A stretch of DNA of 64,000 bases from assembly GCA_002365595.1 (NCBI GenBank), contig DFAM01000015.1, positions 161,953-225,952 on the forward strand, given 5' to 3'. The stretch comes from Acinetobacter sp. UBA3106. Lineage in GTDB: Bacteria; Pseudomonadota; Gammaproteobacteria; Pseudomonadales; Moraxellaceae. Below, piece after piece: positions 7,870-15,974 of this stretch. The translations under genes were made by a program, and so were the position numbers. How positions within the stretch are numbered: the first letter of the stretch is position 1; each line of letters starts with the position of its first letter. Below the pieces are notes generated by a model. The model did no database searches and was not told the origin of the DNA. It saw only the letters and a program-made list of their open reading frames with translations.

Positions 7870-8622
7870 ATGGGTCAGAAGGTTCATCCAATCGGTATCC
7901 GCCTAGGTGTTGTGAAACGTCATAACGCTAACTGGTATGCGAATCCGAAACAATACGCTGAATACTTGCTTAAAGATTTGCAAGTTCGTGAGTTTTTAAT
8001 CAAAAAACTTAAGAATGCAATGATCAGCAATATTCTTATCGAACGTCCAACAGGCGCTGCTAAAATTACCATTAGCACTGCTCGTCCTGGTATCGTTATC
8101 GGTAAAAAAGGCGAAGATATTGAAAAATTACAACGCGAATTAACATCTATTATGGGTGTTCCTGCGCAAGTAAGCATCAACGAAATCGATCGCCCAGACT
8201 TAGACGCTCGTCTAGTTGCTGAAGCTATCGCTTCTCAATTAGAAAAACGTGTAATGTTCCGTCGTGCTATGAAGCGTGCGGTTCAAAACTCTATGCGTGC
8301 TGGTGCTAAAGGTATCAAAGTTGAAGTTTCTGGCCGTTTAGGTGGTGCTGAGATTGCCCGTACTGAATGGTATCGTGAAGGTCGTGTACCTTTGCATACT
8401 CTTCGTGCAGACATCGACTACGCTACTATGCGTGCTGAAACAACTTACGGTACGATTGGTGTTAAAGTTTGGATTTTCCGTGGCGAGATCTTAGGTGGCA
8501 TGAAACAAGTCATGAACCCTGCTCCTGCTGAAGAACGTCCAGCTAAACGTGGTCGCGGTCGTGGTGAAGGTCAAGAGCGTCGTGGTCGTCGCAATGATCG
8601 TTCTGCTGAAAAAGGAGAATAA
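7870..8622 (+). CDS. rpsC: 30S ribosomal protein S3
   Basis: S3 lies at the mRNA entry site and has helicase activity with S4 and S5. 250 residues. A type II KH domain holds the GxxG loop in 'GIVIGKKGEDIEKL' at about 75-88, and 'GRLGGAEIARTEWYREGRVPLHTLRADIDY' character follows near 160-190. The C-terminal 35 residues are rich in R, G and E, longer and more basic than in E. coli. rplP follows after 3 bp. Confidence 0.96.
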   Translation: MGQKVHPIGIRLGVVKRHNANWYANPKQYAEYLLKDLQVREFLIKKLKNAMISNILIERPTGAAKITISTARPGIVIGKKGEDIEKLQRELTSIMGVPAQVSINEIDRPDLDARLVAEAIASQLEKRVMFRRAMKRAVQNSMRAGAKGIKVEVSGRLGGAEIARTEWYREGRVPLHTLRADIDYATMRAETTYGTIGVKVWIFRGEILGGMKQVMNPAPAEERPAKRGRGRGEGQERRGRRNDRSAEKGE

Positions 8623-8625
8623 TCC

Positions 8626-9039
8626 ATGTTGCAACCTAAACGTACTAAGTTCCGTAAGGTTCAAAAGGGCCGTAACACTGGTCTAGCGCATCGTGGTAGC
8701 ACTGTTTCTTTCGGTTCTATCGCACTTAAATCTATCGAGCGTGGTCAAATGACAGCTCGTCAAATTGAAGCTGCGCGTCGTACAATCAGCCGTCGTGTAA
8801 AACGTGGTGGTAAGATCTTTATCCGTGTATTCCCGGACAAACCAATTACTGAAAAACCATTAGAAGTTCGTATGGGTAAAGGTAAAGGTTCTGTAGAGTA
8901 CTGGGTTTGCCAAATCAAACCAGGTAAGATCTTGTACGAAATGGAAGGTGTAAGCGAAGAATTGGCACGTGAAGCGTTTACGCTTGCGGCTGCTAAACTT
9001 CCGTTTAAAACCACTATCGTGACTCGGACGGTAATGTAA
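8626..9039 (+). CDS. rplP: 50S ribosomal protein L16
   Basis: L16 helps to position A-site tRNA. 137 residues starting MLQPKRTKFRKVQKGRN, with the arginine in 'GRNTG' and 'RVFPDKPITEKP' landmark (arginine near 80 is hydroxylated by RoxA/YcfD in E. coli; 'KP' context kept here). The stop overlaps the rpmC start by one base (TAATG), so coupling is expected. Confidence 0.96.
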   Translation: MLQPKRTKFRKVQKGRNTGLAHRGSTVSFGSIALKSIERGQMTARQIEAARRTISRRVKRGGKIFIRVFPDKPITEKPLEVRMGKGKGSVEYWVCQIKPGKILYEMEGVSEELAREAFTLAAAKLPFKTTIVTRTVM

Positions 9040-9236
9040 TGAAAACTAAAGATCTACGTGAAAAATCGGTAGAAGAGTTGACAGCTTTGCTTGATGAGCA
9101 ACAGCTTAACCAATTCCGTCTTCGTATGGCTAAAGCAACTGGTCAATTGGGTAAATCGCATGAAGTTGCGCTTACTCGTAAGACTATTGCTCGTATTAAG
9201 ACACTCCTTACCGAAAAACAGGGGAACGGACAATGA
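9039..9236 (+). CDS. rpmC: 50S ribosomal protein L29
   Basis: L29 is a small helical protein next to the tunnel exit, beside L23. 65 residues, two-helix hairpin: MKTKDLREKSVEELTALL at the start and 'VALTRKTIARIKTLLTEK' at the end, as usual. It overlaps rplP by 1 nt and rpsQ by 4 nt. Confidence 0.95.
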   Translation: MKTKDLREKSVEELTALLDEQQLNQFRLRMAKATGQLGKSHEVALTRKTIARIKTLLTEKQGNGQ

Positions 9237-9490
9237 GTGAACAAACAGTTCGCACGTTAACCGGCAAAGTCGTAAGCGACAAAATGGACAAGTCTATTGT
9301 TGTGCTTATTGAACGCCGCGTTCAACACCCGTTGTATGGCAAATCAATCCGCCGTTCAACTAAATTACACGCTCATGATGAGAACAATGTTGCTAAAACT
9401 GGCGACGTAGTGACCATTAAAGAAAGCCGCCCAATTTCTAAAACTAAAGCTTGGGCTTTAGTGGAAGTTATTGAAGCAGCTGCTGAGTAA
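9233..9490 (+). CDS. rpsQ: 30S ribosomal protein S17
   Basis: S17 is a primary 16S rRNA-binding protein of the 30S body. 85 residues with the OB-fold signature 'GKVVSDKMDKSIVVLIERRVQHPLYGK' region at 11-37 and 'GDVVTIKESRPISKTK' at 62-77. This is the last gene of the classical S10 operon; a 91-bp gap follows, the largest inside the spc part. Confidence 0.96.
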   Translation: MSEQTVRTLTGKVVSDKMDKSIVVLIERRVQHPLYGKSIRRSTKLHAHDENNVAKTGDVVTIKESRPISKTKAWALVEVIEAAAE

Positions 9491-9518
9491 TTAGACGTTC
9501 TTGTTGCATCATTGGTCA

Positions 9519-9548
9519 ATTTCGAGTACTCTTTGAGCCTTTCGAAAT
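9519..9548 (+). other. Inverted repeat in the S10/spc junction
   Basis: In the 91-bp gap between rpsQ and rplN, ATTTCGA (9519-9525) and TCGAAAT (9542-9548) form a 7-bp stem around a 16-nt loop. There is no T-run after it, so it is not an intrinsic terminator. I found no convincing promoter in the gap; it may be only a weak RNA fold. Confidence 0.3.
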
Positions 9549-9581
9549 GTGACCGGTGATGCTCGGTTTTGGAGTAGGGCA

Positions 9582-9950
9582 ATGATTCAAACCGAAAGTA
9601 TGCTCGACGTAGCAGACAACAGTGGTGCTCGCCGCGTACAATGTATTAAAGTACTTGGTGGTTCACATCGTCGTTATGCTTCTGTTGGCGACATTATTAA
9701 AGTTACTGTAAAAGAAGCTATTCCACGCGCACGTGTTAAAAAAGGTGACGTGATGAATGCTGTAGTTGTACGTACAAAATTTGGTATCCGTCGTCCAGAC
9801 GGTTCAGTAATTCGTTTCGACGATAACGCTGCTGTAATTTTGAACAACAACAAAGCGCCGATTGCAACTCGTATTTTCGGACCAGTGACTCGTGAACTTC
9901 GTACTGAACAGTTCATGAAAATCATTTCATTGGCTCCTGAAGTTCTATAA
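9582..9950 (+). CDS. rplN: 50S ribosomal protein L14
   Basis: L14 forms intersubunit bridges and is the target of the silencing factor RsfS. 122 residues, beginning MIQTESMLDVADNSGARRV as in the family. An in-frame ATG 33 nt upstream (9549) is rejected because it adds residues not found in L14, and GGAG/AGGG at 9571-9579 precede 9582. First gene of the spc section. Confidence 0.97.
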   Translation: MIQTESMLDVADNSGARRVQCIKVLGGSHRRYASVGDIIKVTVKEAIPRARVKKGDVMNAVVVRTKFGIRRPDGSVIRFDDNAAVILNNNKAPIATRIFGPVTRELRTEQFMKIISLAPEVL

Positions 9951-9959
9951 GAGGCACTC

Positions 9960-10277
9960 ATGGCTAAGATTAAAAAAGGCGATCAAGTAATTGTGATCGC
10001 AGGTAAAGAAAAAGGCAAACAGGGTACTGTATTGTCAGTTTCTAATGACCGCGTTAAGGTTGAAGGCCTTAACTTGGTGAAGAAGCATCAAAAGCCGAAT
10101 CGAGCTACTGGCGCTGAAGGCGGCATCGTAACTCAAGAAGCTGAGCTTCATATCTCTAACGTGGCAATTTTTAATGCTACAACCCAAAAGGCTGACCGTG
10201 TTGGTTACCAAACGATTGAAGGCGTGAAAACTCGCGTATTCAAATCTAACGGTGAATCAGTGGCGGTAGCGAAGTAA
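9960..10277 (+). CDS. rplX: 50S ribosomal protein L24
   Basis: L24 is one of the two initiators of 50S assembly. 105 residues; the KOW motif 'GDQVIVIAGKEKGKQGTVL' is at about 7-25 and 'GLNLVKKHQKPN' follows at 54-65. The C-terminus is ordinary. Neighbours rplN and rplE are in the standard order. Confidence 0.96.
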   Translation: MAKIKKGDQVIVIAGKEKGKQGTVLSVSNDRVKVEGLNLVKKHQKPNRATGAEGGIVTQEAELHISNVAIFNATTQKADRVGYQTIEGVKTRVFKSNGESVAVAK

Positions 10278-10293
10278 TAGGTTGAAATAGGCA

Positions 10294-10830
10294 ATGGCCA
10301 GACTTAAAACACGTTACAACGACGTACTTAAAGCTCAGTTACAAGAGCAATTGGGCGTTAAAAATGTGATGGAGATTCCTCGCATCACTAAAATCACCAT
10401 TAACATGGGTGTTGGTGCAGCATCAGCTGACAAGAAATTGTTAGATGGCGCTCTTTCTGATATGCAAGCGATTGCTGGTCAAAAACCAGTTCTTACTCTA
10501 GCTCGTAAATCAATTGCTGGTTTCAAAATCCGTGATGGTTGGCCGATTGGTTGTAAAGTTACTTTACGCGGCGAACAAATGTACGAATTCTTAGACCGAT
10601 TGATCTCTATCGCGATCCCTCGTATTCGTGACTTCCGCGGTTTTTCTGCGAAATCATTTGATGGTCGTGGTAACTATTCGATGGGTTTGAAGGAACAAAT
10701 CATGTTCCCTGAAATCGATTTCGATAAGATTGATCGTATTCGTGGTATGGATATTACCGTTACTACGACTGCTCGCACCGATGACGAAGGCCGTGCGCTT
10801 ATGCGTGCATTTGGCTTCCCGTTCAAATAA
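10294..10830 (+). CDS. rplE: 50S ribosomal protein L5
   Basis: L5 binds 5S rRNA and contacts the P-site tRNA elbow. 178 residues. Landmarks are 'IPRITKITINMGVGAA' near 28-43, 'GQKPVLTLARKSIAGFKIRDGWPIGCKVTLRG' near 68-99 and 'FPEIDFDKIDRIRGMDITVTT' near 135-155. In enterobacteria S8 represses at the start of this gene; no matching structure was identified here. Confidence 0.96.
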   Translation: MARLKTRYNDVLKAQLQEQLGVKNVMEIPRITKITINMGVGAASADKKLLDGALSDMQAIAGQKPVLTLARKSIAGFKIRDGWPIGCKVTLRGEQMYEFLDRLISIAIPRIRDFRGFSAKSFDGRGNYSMGLKEQIMFPEIDFDKIDRIRGMDITVTTTARTDDEGRALMRAFGFPFK

Positions 10831-10839
10831 GAGGTCGAT

Positions 10840-11145
10840 ATGGCTAAGAAAGGTATGATTAATCGCGAATTGAAACGCGAAAAAACAGTTGCTAAATTTG
10901 CTGCAAAACGTGCTGAATTAAAAGCTATGATTGCAAATGTAAATGCGAGCGACGAAGAACGTTTCGATGCGATGATGAAGTTACAGGCATTACCACGTAA
11001 TGCATCTCCAGTACGTCTTCGTAACCGTTGTGGTTTAACTGGTCGTCCTCATGGTTACTTCCGTAAGTTCGGTCTAAGCCGTAACAAATTACGCGATACA
11101 GTAATGCAAGGTGATGTACCGGGCGTTGTTAAGGCAAGCTGGTAA
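10840..11145 (+). CDS. rpsN: 30S ribosomal protein S14, zinc-independent form
   Basis: S14 is a 30S head protein. The product has 101 residues, the long C-minus form: the two CxxC zinc pairs of the short form are absent, and only one cysteine is left in 'RNRCGLTGRPHGYFRKFGLSR' (residues about 61-81). So it does not depend on zinc. The end 'GVVKASW' is typical. Confidence 0.96.
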   Translation: MAKKGMINRELKREKTVAKFAAKRAELKAMIANVNASDEERFDAMMKLQALPRNASPVRLRNRCGLTGRPHGYFRKFGLSRNKLRDTVMQGDVPGVVKASW

Positions 11146-11157
11146 GGAGCACTATAA

Positions 11158-11553
11158 ATGAGTATGCAAGATACCGTTGCCGACATGCTAACCCGTGTTC
11201 GTAACGCACAAATGGCAAAGAAACAAACTGTTTCTATGCCAAATTCTAAGTTGAAGGTTGCTATTGCAAACGTTCTTCAACAAGAAGGTTATATTTCAAA
11301 CGTAGAAGTTGCAGATGCTGAAGGCAAACCAACTTTGACAATTACGTTAAAATATTTTGAAGGCAAACCAGTTATCGAAACTGTGAAACGCGTAAGCCGT
11401 CCAGGTCTACGTCAGTATCGCGGTAAAGATGCACTTCCTAGCGTTAAGCAAGGTTTAGGTATTGCAATTGTTTCTACAAGCAAAGGCATCATGACTGATC
11501 GCGCTGCACGTGCTGCGGGCATCGGTGGTGAAGTTATTGCTTTTGTTTCTTAA
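11158..11553 (+). CDS. rpsH: 30S ribosomal protein S8
   Basis: S8 binds the central domain of 16S rRNA and is the spc-operon repressor in E. coli. 131 residues starting MSMQDTVADMLTRVRNAQ. The RNA-contact element 'GLGIAIVSTSKGIMTDRAAR' is near 101-120. ORF and spacing are normal (12 bp after rpsN, 13 bp before rplF). Confidence 0.96.
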   Translation: MSMQDTVADMLTRVRNAQMAKKQTVSMPNSKLKVAIANVLQQEGYISNVEVADAEGKPTLTITLKYFEGKPVIETVKRVSRPGLRQYRGKDALPSVKQGLGIAIVSTSKGIMTDRAARAAGIGGEVIAFVS

Positions 11554-11566
11554 TAGGTGATTCCTC

Positions 11567-12100
11567 ATGTCTCGTGTGGCTAAAGCCCCAGTAACTGTAC
11601 CTAACGGTGTAACAGTTACTCAGAACGGCCGGCAGGTCGAAGTGAAAGGCAGTAAAGGTACATTGTCTTTCAACCTGCATGCGCTGGTCGAGCTAAAACA
11701 GGAAGAAGGTCAACTTCAAATTGCTCCTAAAGCTGAGTCGAAAGACGCTTGGATGCAAGCTGGTACTGCTCGCGCTGTGTTAAACAACCTTGTAAAAGGT
11801 GTTAGCGAAGGTTTCGAACGCAAGTTACAACTTATCGGTGTTGGTTATAAAGCTGCGGTTAAAGGTAACGTTGTTAACCTTAACCTTGGTTTCTCTCACC
11901 CGATCGATTACAACCTTCCAGAAGGTGTAACTGCTGAAACTCCTACTGCAACTGAAATTATTCTTAAATCTGCTGATAAAGCAGCTTTAGGTCAAGTTGC
12001 TGCAGATATCCGTGGTTACCGTCCACCAGAGCCTTATAAAGGTAAAGGTGTTCGTTATTCTGACGAAGTTGTACTTCGTAAAGAAGCTAAGAAGAAATAA
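11567..12100 (+). CDS. rplF: 50S ribosomal protein L6
   Basis: L6 lies near the factor-binding site and the sarcin-ricin loop. 177 residues with two repeated folds. The C-terminal signature 'YRPPEPYKGKGVRYSDE' is at about 151-167. Start MSRVAKAPV follows the family. Ordinary member of the spc section. Confidence 0.96.
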   Translation: MSRVAKAPVTVPNGVTVTQNGRQVEVKGSKGTLSFNLHALVELKQEEGQLQIAPKAESKDAWMQAGTARAVLNNLVKGVSEGFERKLQLIGVGYKAAVKGNVVNLNLGFSHPIDYNLPEGVTAETPTATEIILKSADKAALGQVAADIRGYRPPEPYKGKGVRYSDEVVLRKEAKKK

Positions 12101-12114
12101 GGCGCGAGGTTCTT

Positions 12115-12465
12115 ATGAACGAAAAGAAACAATCCCGTTTGCGTCGTGCGAAAAGCACACGCTTGCACATTCGTGCATTGGGTGCGACTCGTTTGTGTGT
12201 AAACCGCACACCGCGTCACATCTATGCTCAAGTTATCTCAGCAGATGGTGGCAAAGTTTTAGCGCAAGCTTCAACTTTAGATGCTACTTTACGTGCTGGT
12301 ACAACTGGTAACGTTGATGCAGCGACTAAAGTAGGTGCTTTAATCGCAGAACGTGCTAAAGCAGCTGGCGTTACTAAAGTTGCATTTGACCGTTCTGGTT
12401 TCAAATATCATGGTCGTATCAAAGCCTTGGCTGATGCTGCTCGTGAAAACGGCTTGGAGTTCTAA
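12115..12465 (+). CDS. rplR: 50S ribosomal protein L18
   Basis: L18 carries 5S rRNA into the central protuberance. 116 residues with a basic N-terminus (MNEKKQSRLRRAKSTRLHIR) and the conserved end 'FDRSGFKYHGRIKALADAAR'. The stop is 2 bp before rpsE. Confidence 0.96.
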   Translation: MNEKKQSRLRRAKSTRLHIRALGATRLCVNRTPRHIYAQVISADGGKVLAQASTLDATLRAGTTGNVDAATKVGALIAERAKAAGVTKVAFDRSGFKYHGRIKALADAARENGLEF

Positions 12466-12467
12466 TC

Positions 12468-12965
12468 ATGGCTAAAGTTGAACAAAACGAAGGTCTTGTT
12501 GAAAAGCTGGTTGCCGTTGATCGTGTAGCCAAAGTTGTTAAGGGTGGTCGTATCTTCTCTTTCACAGCATTAACTGTTGTGGGTGATGGGAATGGTCGCG
12601 TAGGTTTTGGTCGTGGTAAAGCACGTGAAGTTCCAGCTGCTATTTCTAAAGCACTTGAAGCTGCTCGTCGTAACATGATTACTGTTGAGCTTGTTAACGG
12701 TACTGTACAACACCCTATTAATGCTCGTCACGGTGCAAGCCGCGTTTACATGCAACCTGCTTCTGAAGGTACTGGTGTAATTGCTGGTGGTGCTATGCGT
12801 GCAGTTCTAGAAGCTGTTGGCGTACATAACGTATTGACAAAATGCTATGGTTCTACAAACGCTGCTAACGTAGTAAACGCAACATTCAAAGGTTTGCGTG
12901 ACATGACTTCTCCTGAGAAAGTCGCTGCGAAACGTGGTCTTTCAGTAGAACAAATTCAAGGGTAA
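12468..12965 (+). CDS. rpsE: 30S ribosomal protein S5
   Basis: S5 acts in decoding fidelity and mRNA unwinding; changes in its loop give spectinomycin resistance. 165 residues. The loop region 'VDRVAKVVKGGRIFSFTALTVVGDGNGRVGFG' at about 18-50 has the wild-type form, including the lysine and glycines before IFSF. Neighbours as in E. coli. Confidence 0.96.
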   Translation: MAKVEQNEGLVEKLVAVDRVAKVVKGGRIFSFTALTVVGDGNGRVGFGRGKAREVPAAISKALEAARRNMITVELVNGTVQHPINARHGASRVYMQPASEGTGVIAGGAMRAVLEAVGVHNVLTKCYGSTNAANVVNATFKGLRDMTSPEKVAAKRGLSVEQIQG

Positions 12966-12971
12966 TCAATC

Positions 12972-13148
12972 ATGAAAACGATTAAAGTTACCCAGACTAA
13001 ATCTTCTGCGCACCGCTTGAAAAATCACAAGCTTAGCCTTAAAGGTTTAGGTCTGCGTCGTATTGGTCATACTGTAGAAGTGCAAGATACGCCTTCTAAC
13101 CGCGGTATGATCAACCAAGTCTACTATATGGTTAGTGTAGAGGAATAA
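12972..13148 (+). CDS. rpmD: 50S ribosomal protein L30
   Basis: Small 50S protein of 58 residues, read from ATG at 12972 to TAA at 13146-13148. It starts MKTIKVTQTKSSAHRLKNHK and has 'LGLRRIGHTVEVQDTPSNRGMI' near 27-48, which is the family pattern. It fills the gap between rpsE (6 bp) and rplO (3 bp). Confidence 0.95.
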   Translation: MKTIKVTQTKSSAHRLKNHKLSLKGLGLRRIGHTVEVQDTPSNRGMINQVYYMVSVEE

Positions 13149-13151
13149 GCC

Positions 13152-13592
13152 ATGACTCTGCGTTTAAATACTATCGCACCTGCAGAAGGTGCTAAACGTG
13201 ACAACCTTCGTTTAGGCCGTGGTATCGGTTCTGGCGTTGGCAAGACTGGTGGCCGTGGTGTCAAAGGTCAAAAATCACGTAAGAGCGGTGGCGTACGTCC
13301 AGGTTTCGAAGGTGGTCAAACTGCGTTATATCGTCGTTTACCTAAATTCGGCTTCACTAGCCAACTTGCTTTAAAAACTGCTGAAGTACGTTTATCAGAG
13401 CTTGCTAAAGTTGAAGGTGATATCATTTCACTTGAAACTTTAAAAGCTGCCAATGTTGTACGTAAAGATATGACTCGTGCTCGTATCGTACTTTCTGGTG
13501 ATATTACTCGTGCATTCACTATCCAAGGTGTTGCTGTGACTAAAGGCGCTAAAGCTGCTGTAGAAGCTGCTGGCGGTAAAGTCGAGGAGTAA
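13152..13592 (+). CDS. rplO: 50S ribosomal protein L15
   Basis: Late-binding 50S protein. 146 residues. The N-terminal extended arm is rich in G, R and K ('GRGIGSGVGKTGGRGVKGQKSR', about 23-44), followed by 'GFEGGQTALYRRLPKFGF'. The stop is 6 bp before the secY GTG, and its GAGGAG serves as the secY ribosome-binding site. Confidence 0.96.
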   Translation: MTLRLNTIAPAEGAKRDNLRLGRGIGSGVGKTGGRGVKGQKSRKSGGVRPGFEGGQTALYRRLPKFGFTSQLALKTAEVRLSELAKVEGDIISLETLKAANVVRKDMTRARIVLSGDITRAFTIQGVAVTKGAKAAVEAAGGKVEE

Positions 13593-13598
13593 TCGCTA

Positions 13599-14957
13599 GT
13601 GTCTATGTCTCCTAGTTCTTCAGGTCATGTCAACATGATGAAAGGCCAACCGTTTCATGTGAAATATCGTGAAATTATTCGTCGATTAATGTTTTTGGTT
13701 GGCGCATTATTGGTCTTTCGACTAGGGGCACATATTCCACTGCCGGGTATTGATAATGTCGCTTTAGAACGTTTTTTCAAAGCTAATGAAGGTACTTTCT
13801 TAGGTTTGTTTAATATGTTCTCTGGCGGAGCATTAGAGCGAATGTCAATTCTTGCGTTGGGGATCATGCCATATATCTCTGCTTCGATTATCGTGCAGTT
13901 GATGTCTACAGTGGTTCCTTCGCTGGAAGCTTTAAAGAAAGAAGGCGAGCAGGGTAAGCGTAAGATTAATCAATATACGCGTTACGGCACGTTATTACTT
14001 GCATTGGTTCAAGGTGTAGGTATGTGTGCTGGTCTCATTAGCCAAGGAATTACCTTGACTTCAGGACTAGCTTTTTACATTCCTGCCGTAACCTCGTTGG
14101 TTGCAGGCACCATGTTCTTAATGTGGTTGGGAGAGCAGATTACCGAACGCGGTGTTGGTAATGGTATCTCTATGATCATTTTTGCAGGTATCGTTGCTGG
14201 TTTGCCAAATATTGTAATTCAAGCATTCACTTCGGTGGATAACGGTCAATCAAGCTTAATTGGTTTGGCTGTATTTGGATTACTCTCAATTGCAGTTCTT
14301 GCTGCGATTGTATTTATTGAAAAGGCTCAACGTCGTATACCGGTTAACTATGCTCAAAAGCAACAAGGGCGTCGCGTATTCACTGCACAGCAGACACATT
14401 TGCCATTGAAATTGAATATGGCAGGGGTTATCCCAGCAATTTTCGCTAGTTCGTTATTGCTATTCCCTGCAAGTTTAGGTCAATGGTTGGGTAGTTCTGA
14501 TCCAAATGCAGGAATCGTAAAGCGTAGCCTACAAGATTTGGCATTGGTATTATCGCCTGGACAACCTTTGTACTTGGTGCTCTTCGGTGCGTTAATTATC
14601 TTTTTCTGTTATTTCTATACTGCACTTGTGTTCAGTCCTAAAGAAGTATCAGAGAACTTGAAACGCAGCGGAGCTTATGTACCTGGTATTCGCCCAGGTG
14701 AGCAAACTGCTCGTTACTTAGATCATATTCTTAATCGTTTGACGTTTATTGGTGCAATTTATATTACGGTCATCTGTTTGATGCCAATGATTCTGCAAAG
14801 TTCTTTTGGTATTCCATTCCATTTGGGTGGGACATCTTTGCTGATCGTAGTGGTTGTTGTGATGGACTTTATGGCTCAGCTACAAGCTCATCTCACTTCG
14901 CACCAGTATGACAATCAAACGTTAATGAGAAAAACGACTGCTCATCCTAAAGGATAA
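13599..14957 (+). CDS. secY: Preprotein translocase subunit SecY
   Basis: Core of the Sec channel in the inner membrane, with SecE and SecG. 452 residues, ten predicted membrane segments; plug-region 'RLGAHIPLPGIDN' near 43-55 and the cytoplasmic loop 'RRIPVNYAQKQQGRR' near 246-260 are typical. GTG at 13599 is taken as start since GAGGAG (13584-13589) is 9 nt away, while the next ATG (13605) is 15 nt away. A serine-rich start is usual in Acinetobacter. Confidence 0.95.
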   Translation: MSMSPSSSGHVNMMKGQPFHVKYREIIRRLMFLVGALLVFRLGAHIPLPGIDNVALERFFKANEGTFLGLFNMFSGGALERMSILALGIMPYISASIIVQLMSTVVPSLEALKKEGEQGKRKINQYTRYGTLLLALVQGVGMCAGLISQGITLTSGLAFYIPAVTSLVAGTMFLMWLGEQITERGVGNGISMIIFAGIVAGLPNIVIQAFTSVDNGQSSLIGLAVFGLLSIAVLAAIVFIEKAQRRIPVNYAQKQQGRRVFTAQQTHLPLKLNMAGVIPAIFASSLLLFPASLGQWLGSSDPNAGIVKRSLQDLALVLSPGQPLYLVLFGALIIFFCYFYTALVFSPKEVSENLKRSGAYVPGIRPGEQTARYLDHILNRLTFIGAIYITVICLMPMILQSSFGIPFHLGGTSLLIVVVVVMDFMAQLQAHLTSHQYDNQTLMRKTTAHPKG

Positions 14958-14976
14958 GCGCACTTGAGGTTTCATC

Positions 14977-15093
14977 ATGAAAGTACAAGCTTCTGTTAAA
15001 AAAATTTGTGGTAGCTGTAAAGTTATCCGTCGTAATGGGGTTATCCGCGTGATTTGTAGCGCTGAACCTCGTCATAAGCAGCGTCAAGGTTAA
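14977..15093 (+). CDS. rpmJ: 50S ribosomal protein L36, zinc-binding form
   Basis: 38 residues from ATG 14977 to TAA 15091-15093, too short for ordinary ORF calling. It starts [19 protein letters not shown] and holds Cys11, Cys14, Cys27 and His33, the zinc ligands of the C-plus form. It lies between secY (19 bp) and the rpsM leader. Confidence 0.96.
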
Positions 15094-15108
15094 TCTGATC
15101 AAGACCTG

Positions 15109-15138
15109 TTGATTTCAGTAGGCTAATTAGGTTATTAT
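15109..15138 (+). promoter_or_regulatory. Possible alpha-operon promoter before rpsM
   Basis: In the 106-bp gap after rpmJ, TTGATT (15109-15114) and TATTAT (15133-15138) are spaced by 18 nt. They would start transcription near 15145 and give a short leader to rpsM. Moderate match only. Confidence 0.5.
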
Positions 15139-15165
15139 CCGCCCCTCAAGATATTTGTGGGGCGG
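15139..15165 (+). promoter_or_regulatory. GC-rich hairpin upstream of rpsM
   Basis: CCGCCCC (15139-15145) and GGGGCGG (15159-15165) are exact inverse complements around a 13-nt loop. No T-run follows, so it is not a standard terminator. It lies where E. coli has the S4-controlled leader of the alpha operon; a role in that control is only a suggestion. Confidence 0.5.
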
Positions 15166-15199
15166 TTGATTATCTCTACTGCCTTTTTGGAGAAAGTGA

Positions 15200-15556
15200 A
15201 TGGCTCGTATTGCCGGTGTAAACATTCCGGATAACAAGCATGCTGTTATCTCCCTCACGTATATTTTTGGTATCGGTCGCCACACTGCTAAGAACATCTT
15301 AGCTGCTGCTGGTATTGCACCAACTACTAAGATCCGTGAATTGGATGATGCTCAGCTTGATGCGATTCGTGCAGAAATTACCAAGGTTCCGACCGAAGGT
15401 GATTTACGTCGCGAAATTTCCATGAACATTAAACGTTTAATGGATTTAGGCTGCTACCGCGGTCTTCGTCATCGTCGCAGCTTGCCTGTCCGTGGACAAC
15501 GCACCAAAACTAACGCACGTACCCGTAAAGGTCCGCGCAAACCTATTAAGAAATAA
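15200..15556 (+). CDS. rpsM: 30S ribosomal protein S13
   Basis: S13 is a 30S head protein at the subunit interface. 118 residues starting MARIAGVNIPDNKHAVISLTY. The C-terminal tail 'RGQRTKTNARTRKGPRKP' (98-115), which reaches the P-site tRNA, is intact. GGAG precedes the ATG. First gene of the alpha section. Confidence 0.97.
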   Translation: MARIAGVNIPDNKHAVISLTYIFGIGRHTAKNILAAAGIAPTTKIRELDDAQLDAIRAEITKVPTEGDLRREISMNIKRLMDLGCYRGLRHRRSLPVRGQRTKTNARTRKGPRKPIKK

Positions 15557-15575
15557 GATTTCTGGAAGCTAAAAG

Positions 15576-15962
15576 ATGGCTAAAGATACTCGCACACGCA
15601 AGAAGGTCACTCGTACCGTCTCTGAAGGTGTTGCACACATTCACGCTTCTTTTAATAACACCATTGTGACTATTACCGATCGTCAAGGTAATGCACTGGC
15701 TTGGGCCACTTCAGGTGGACAAGGCTTCCGTGGATCACGTAAATCAACTCCGTTTGCTGCTCAGGTAGCTGCTGAAGTTGCTGGTAAAGCAGCTTTAGAT
15801 TACGGTTTGAAAAACTTGGACGTCCTTGTAAAAGGTCCTGGTCCTGGTCGTGAGTCTGCGGTTCGTGCTTTAGGTGCAGTGGGTTATAAAATTAACAGCA
15901 TTACCGATGTGACGCCAATCCCGCACAACGGTTGTCGTCCACCTAAAAAACGTCGCGTGTAA
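15576..15962 (+). CDS. rpsK: 30S ribosomal protein S11
   Basis: S11 lines the platform near the E site. 128 residues with 'HIHASFNNTIVTITDRQGN' near 22-40 and the invariant end 'DVTPIPHNGCRPPKKRRV'. Ordinary length and place. Confidence 0.97.
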   Translation: MAKDTRTRKKVTRTVSEGVAHIHASFNNTIVTITDRQGNALAWATSGGQGFRGSRKSTPFAAQVAAEVAGKAALDYGLKNLDVLVKGPGPGRESAVRALGAVGYKINSITDVTPIPHNGCRPPKKRRV

Positions 15963-15974
15963 GGAGAAACATTC

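Noticed and set aside
9491..9581. spc promoter in the rpsQ-rplN gap
   Set aside because: TTGTTG at 9501 has no acceptable -10 at 16-18 nt; only a weak inverted repeat is left.
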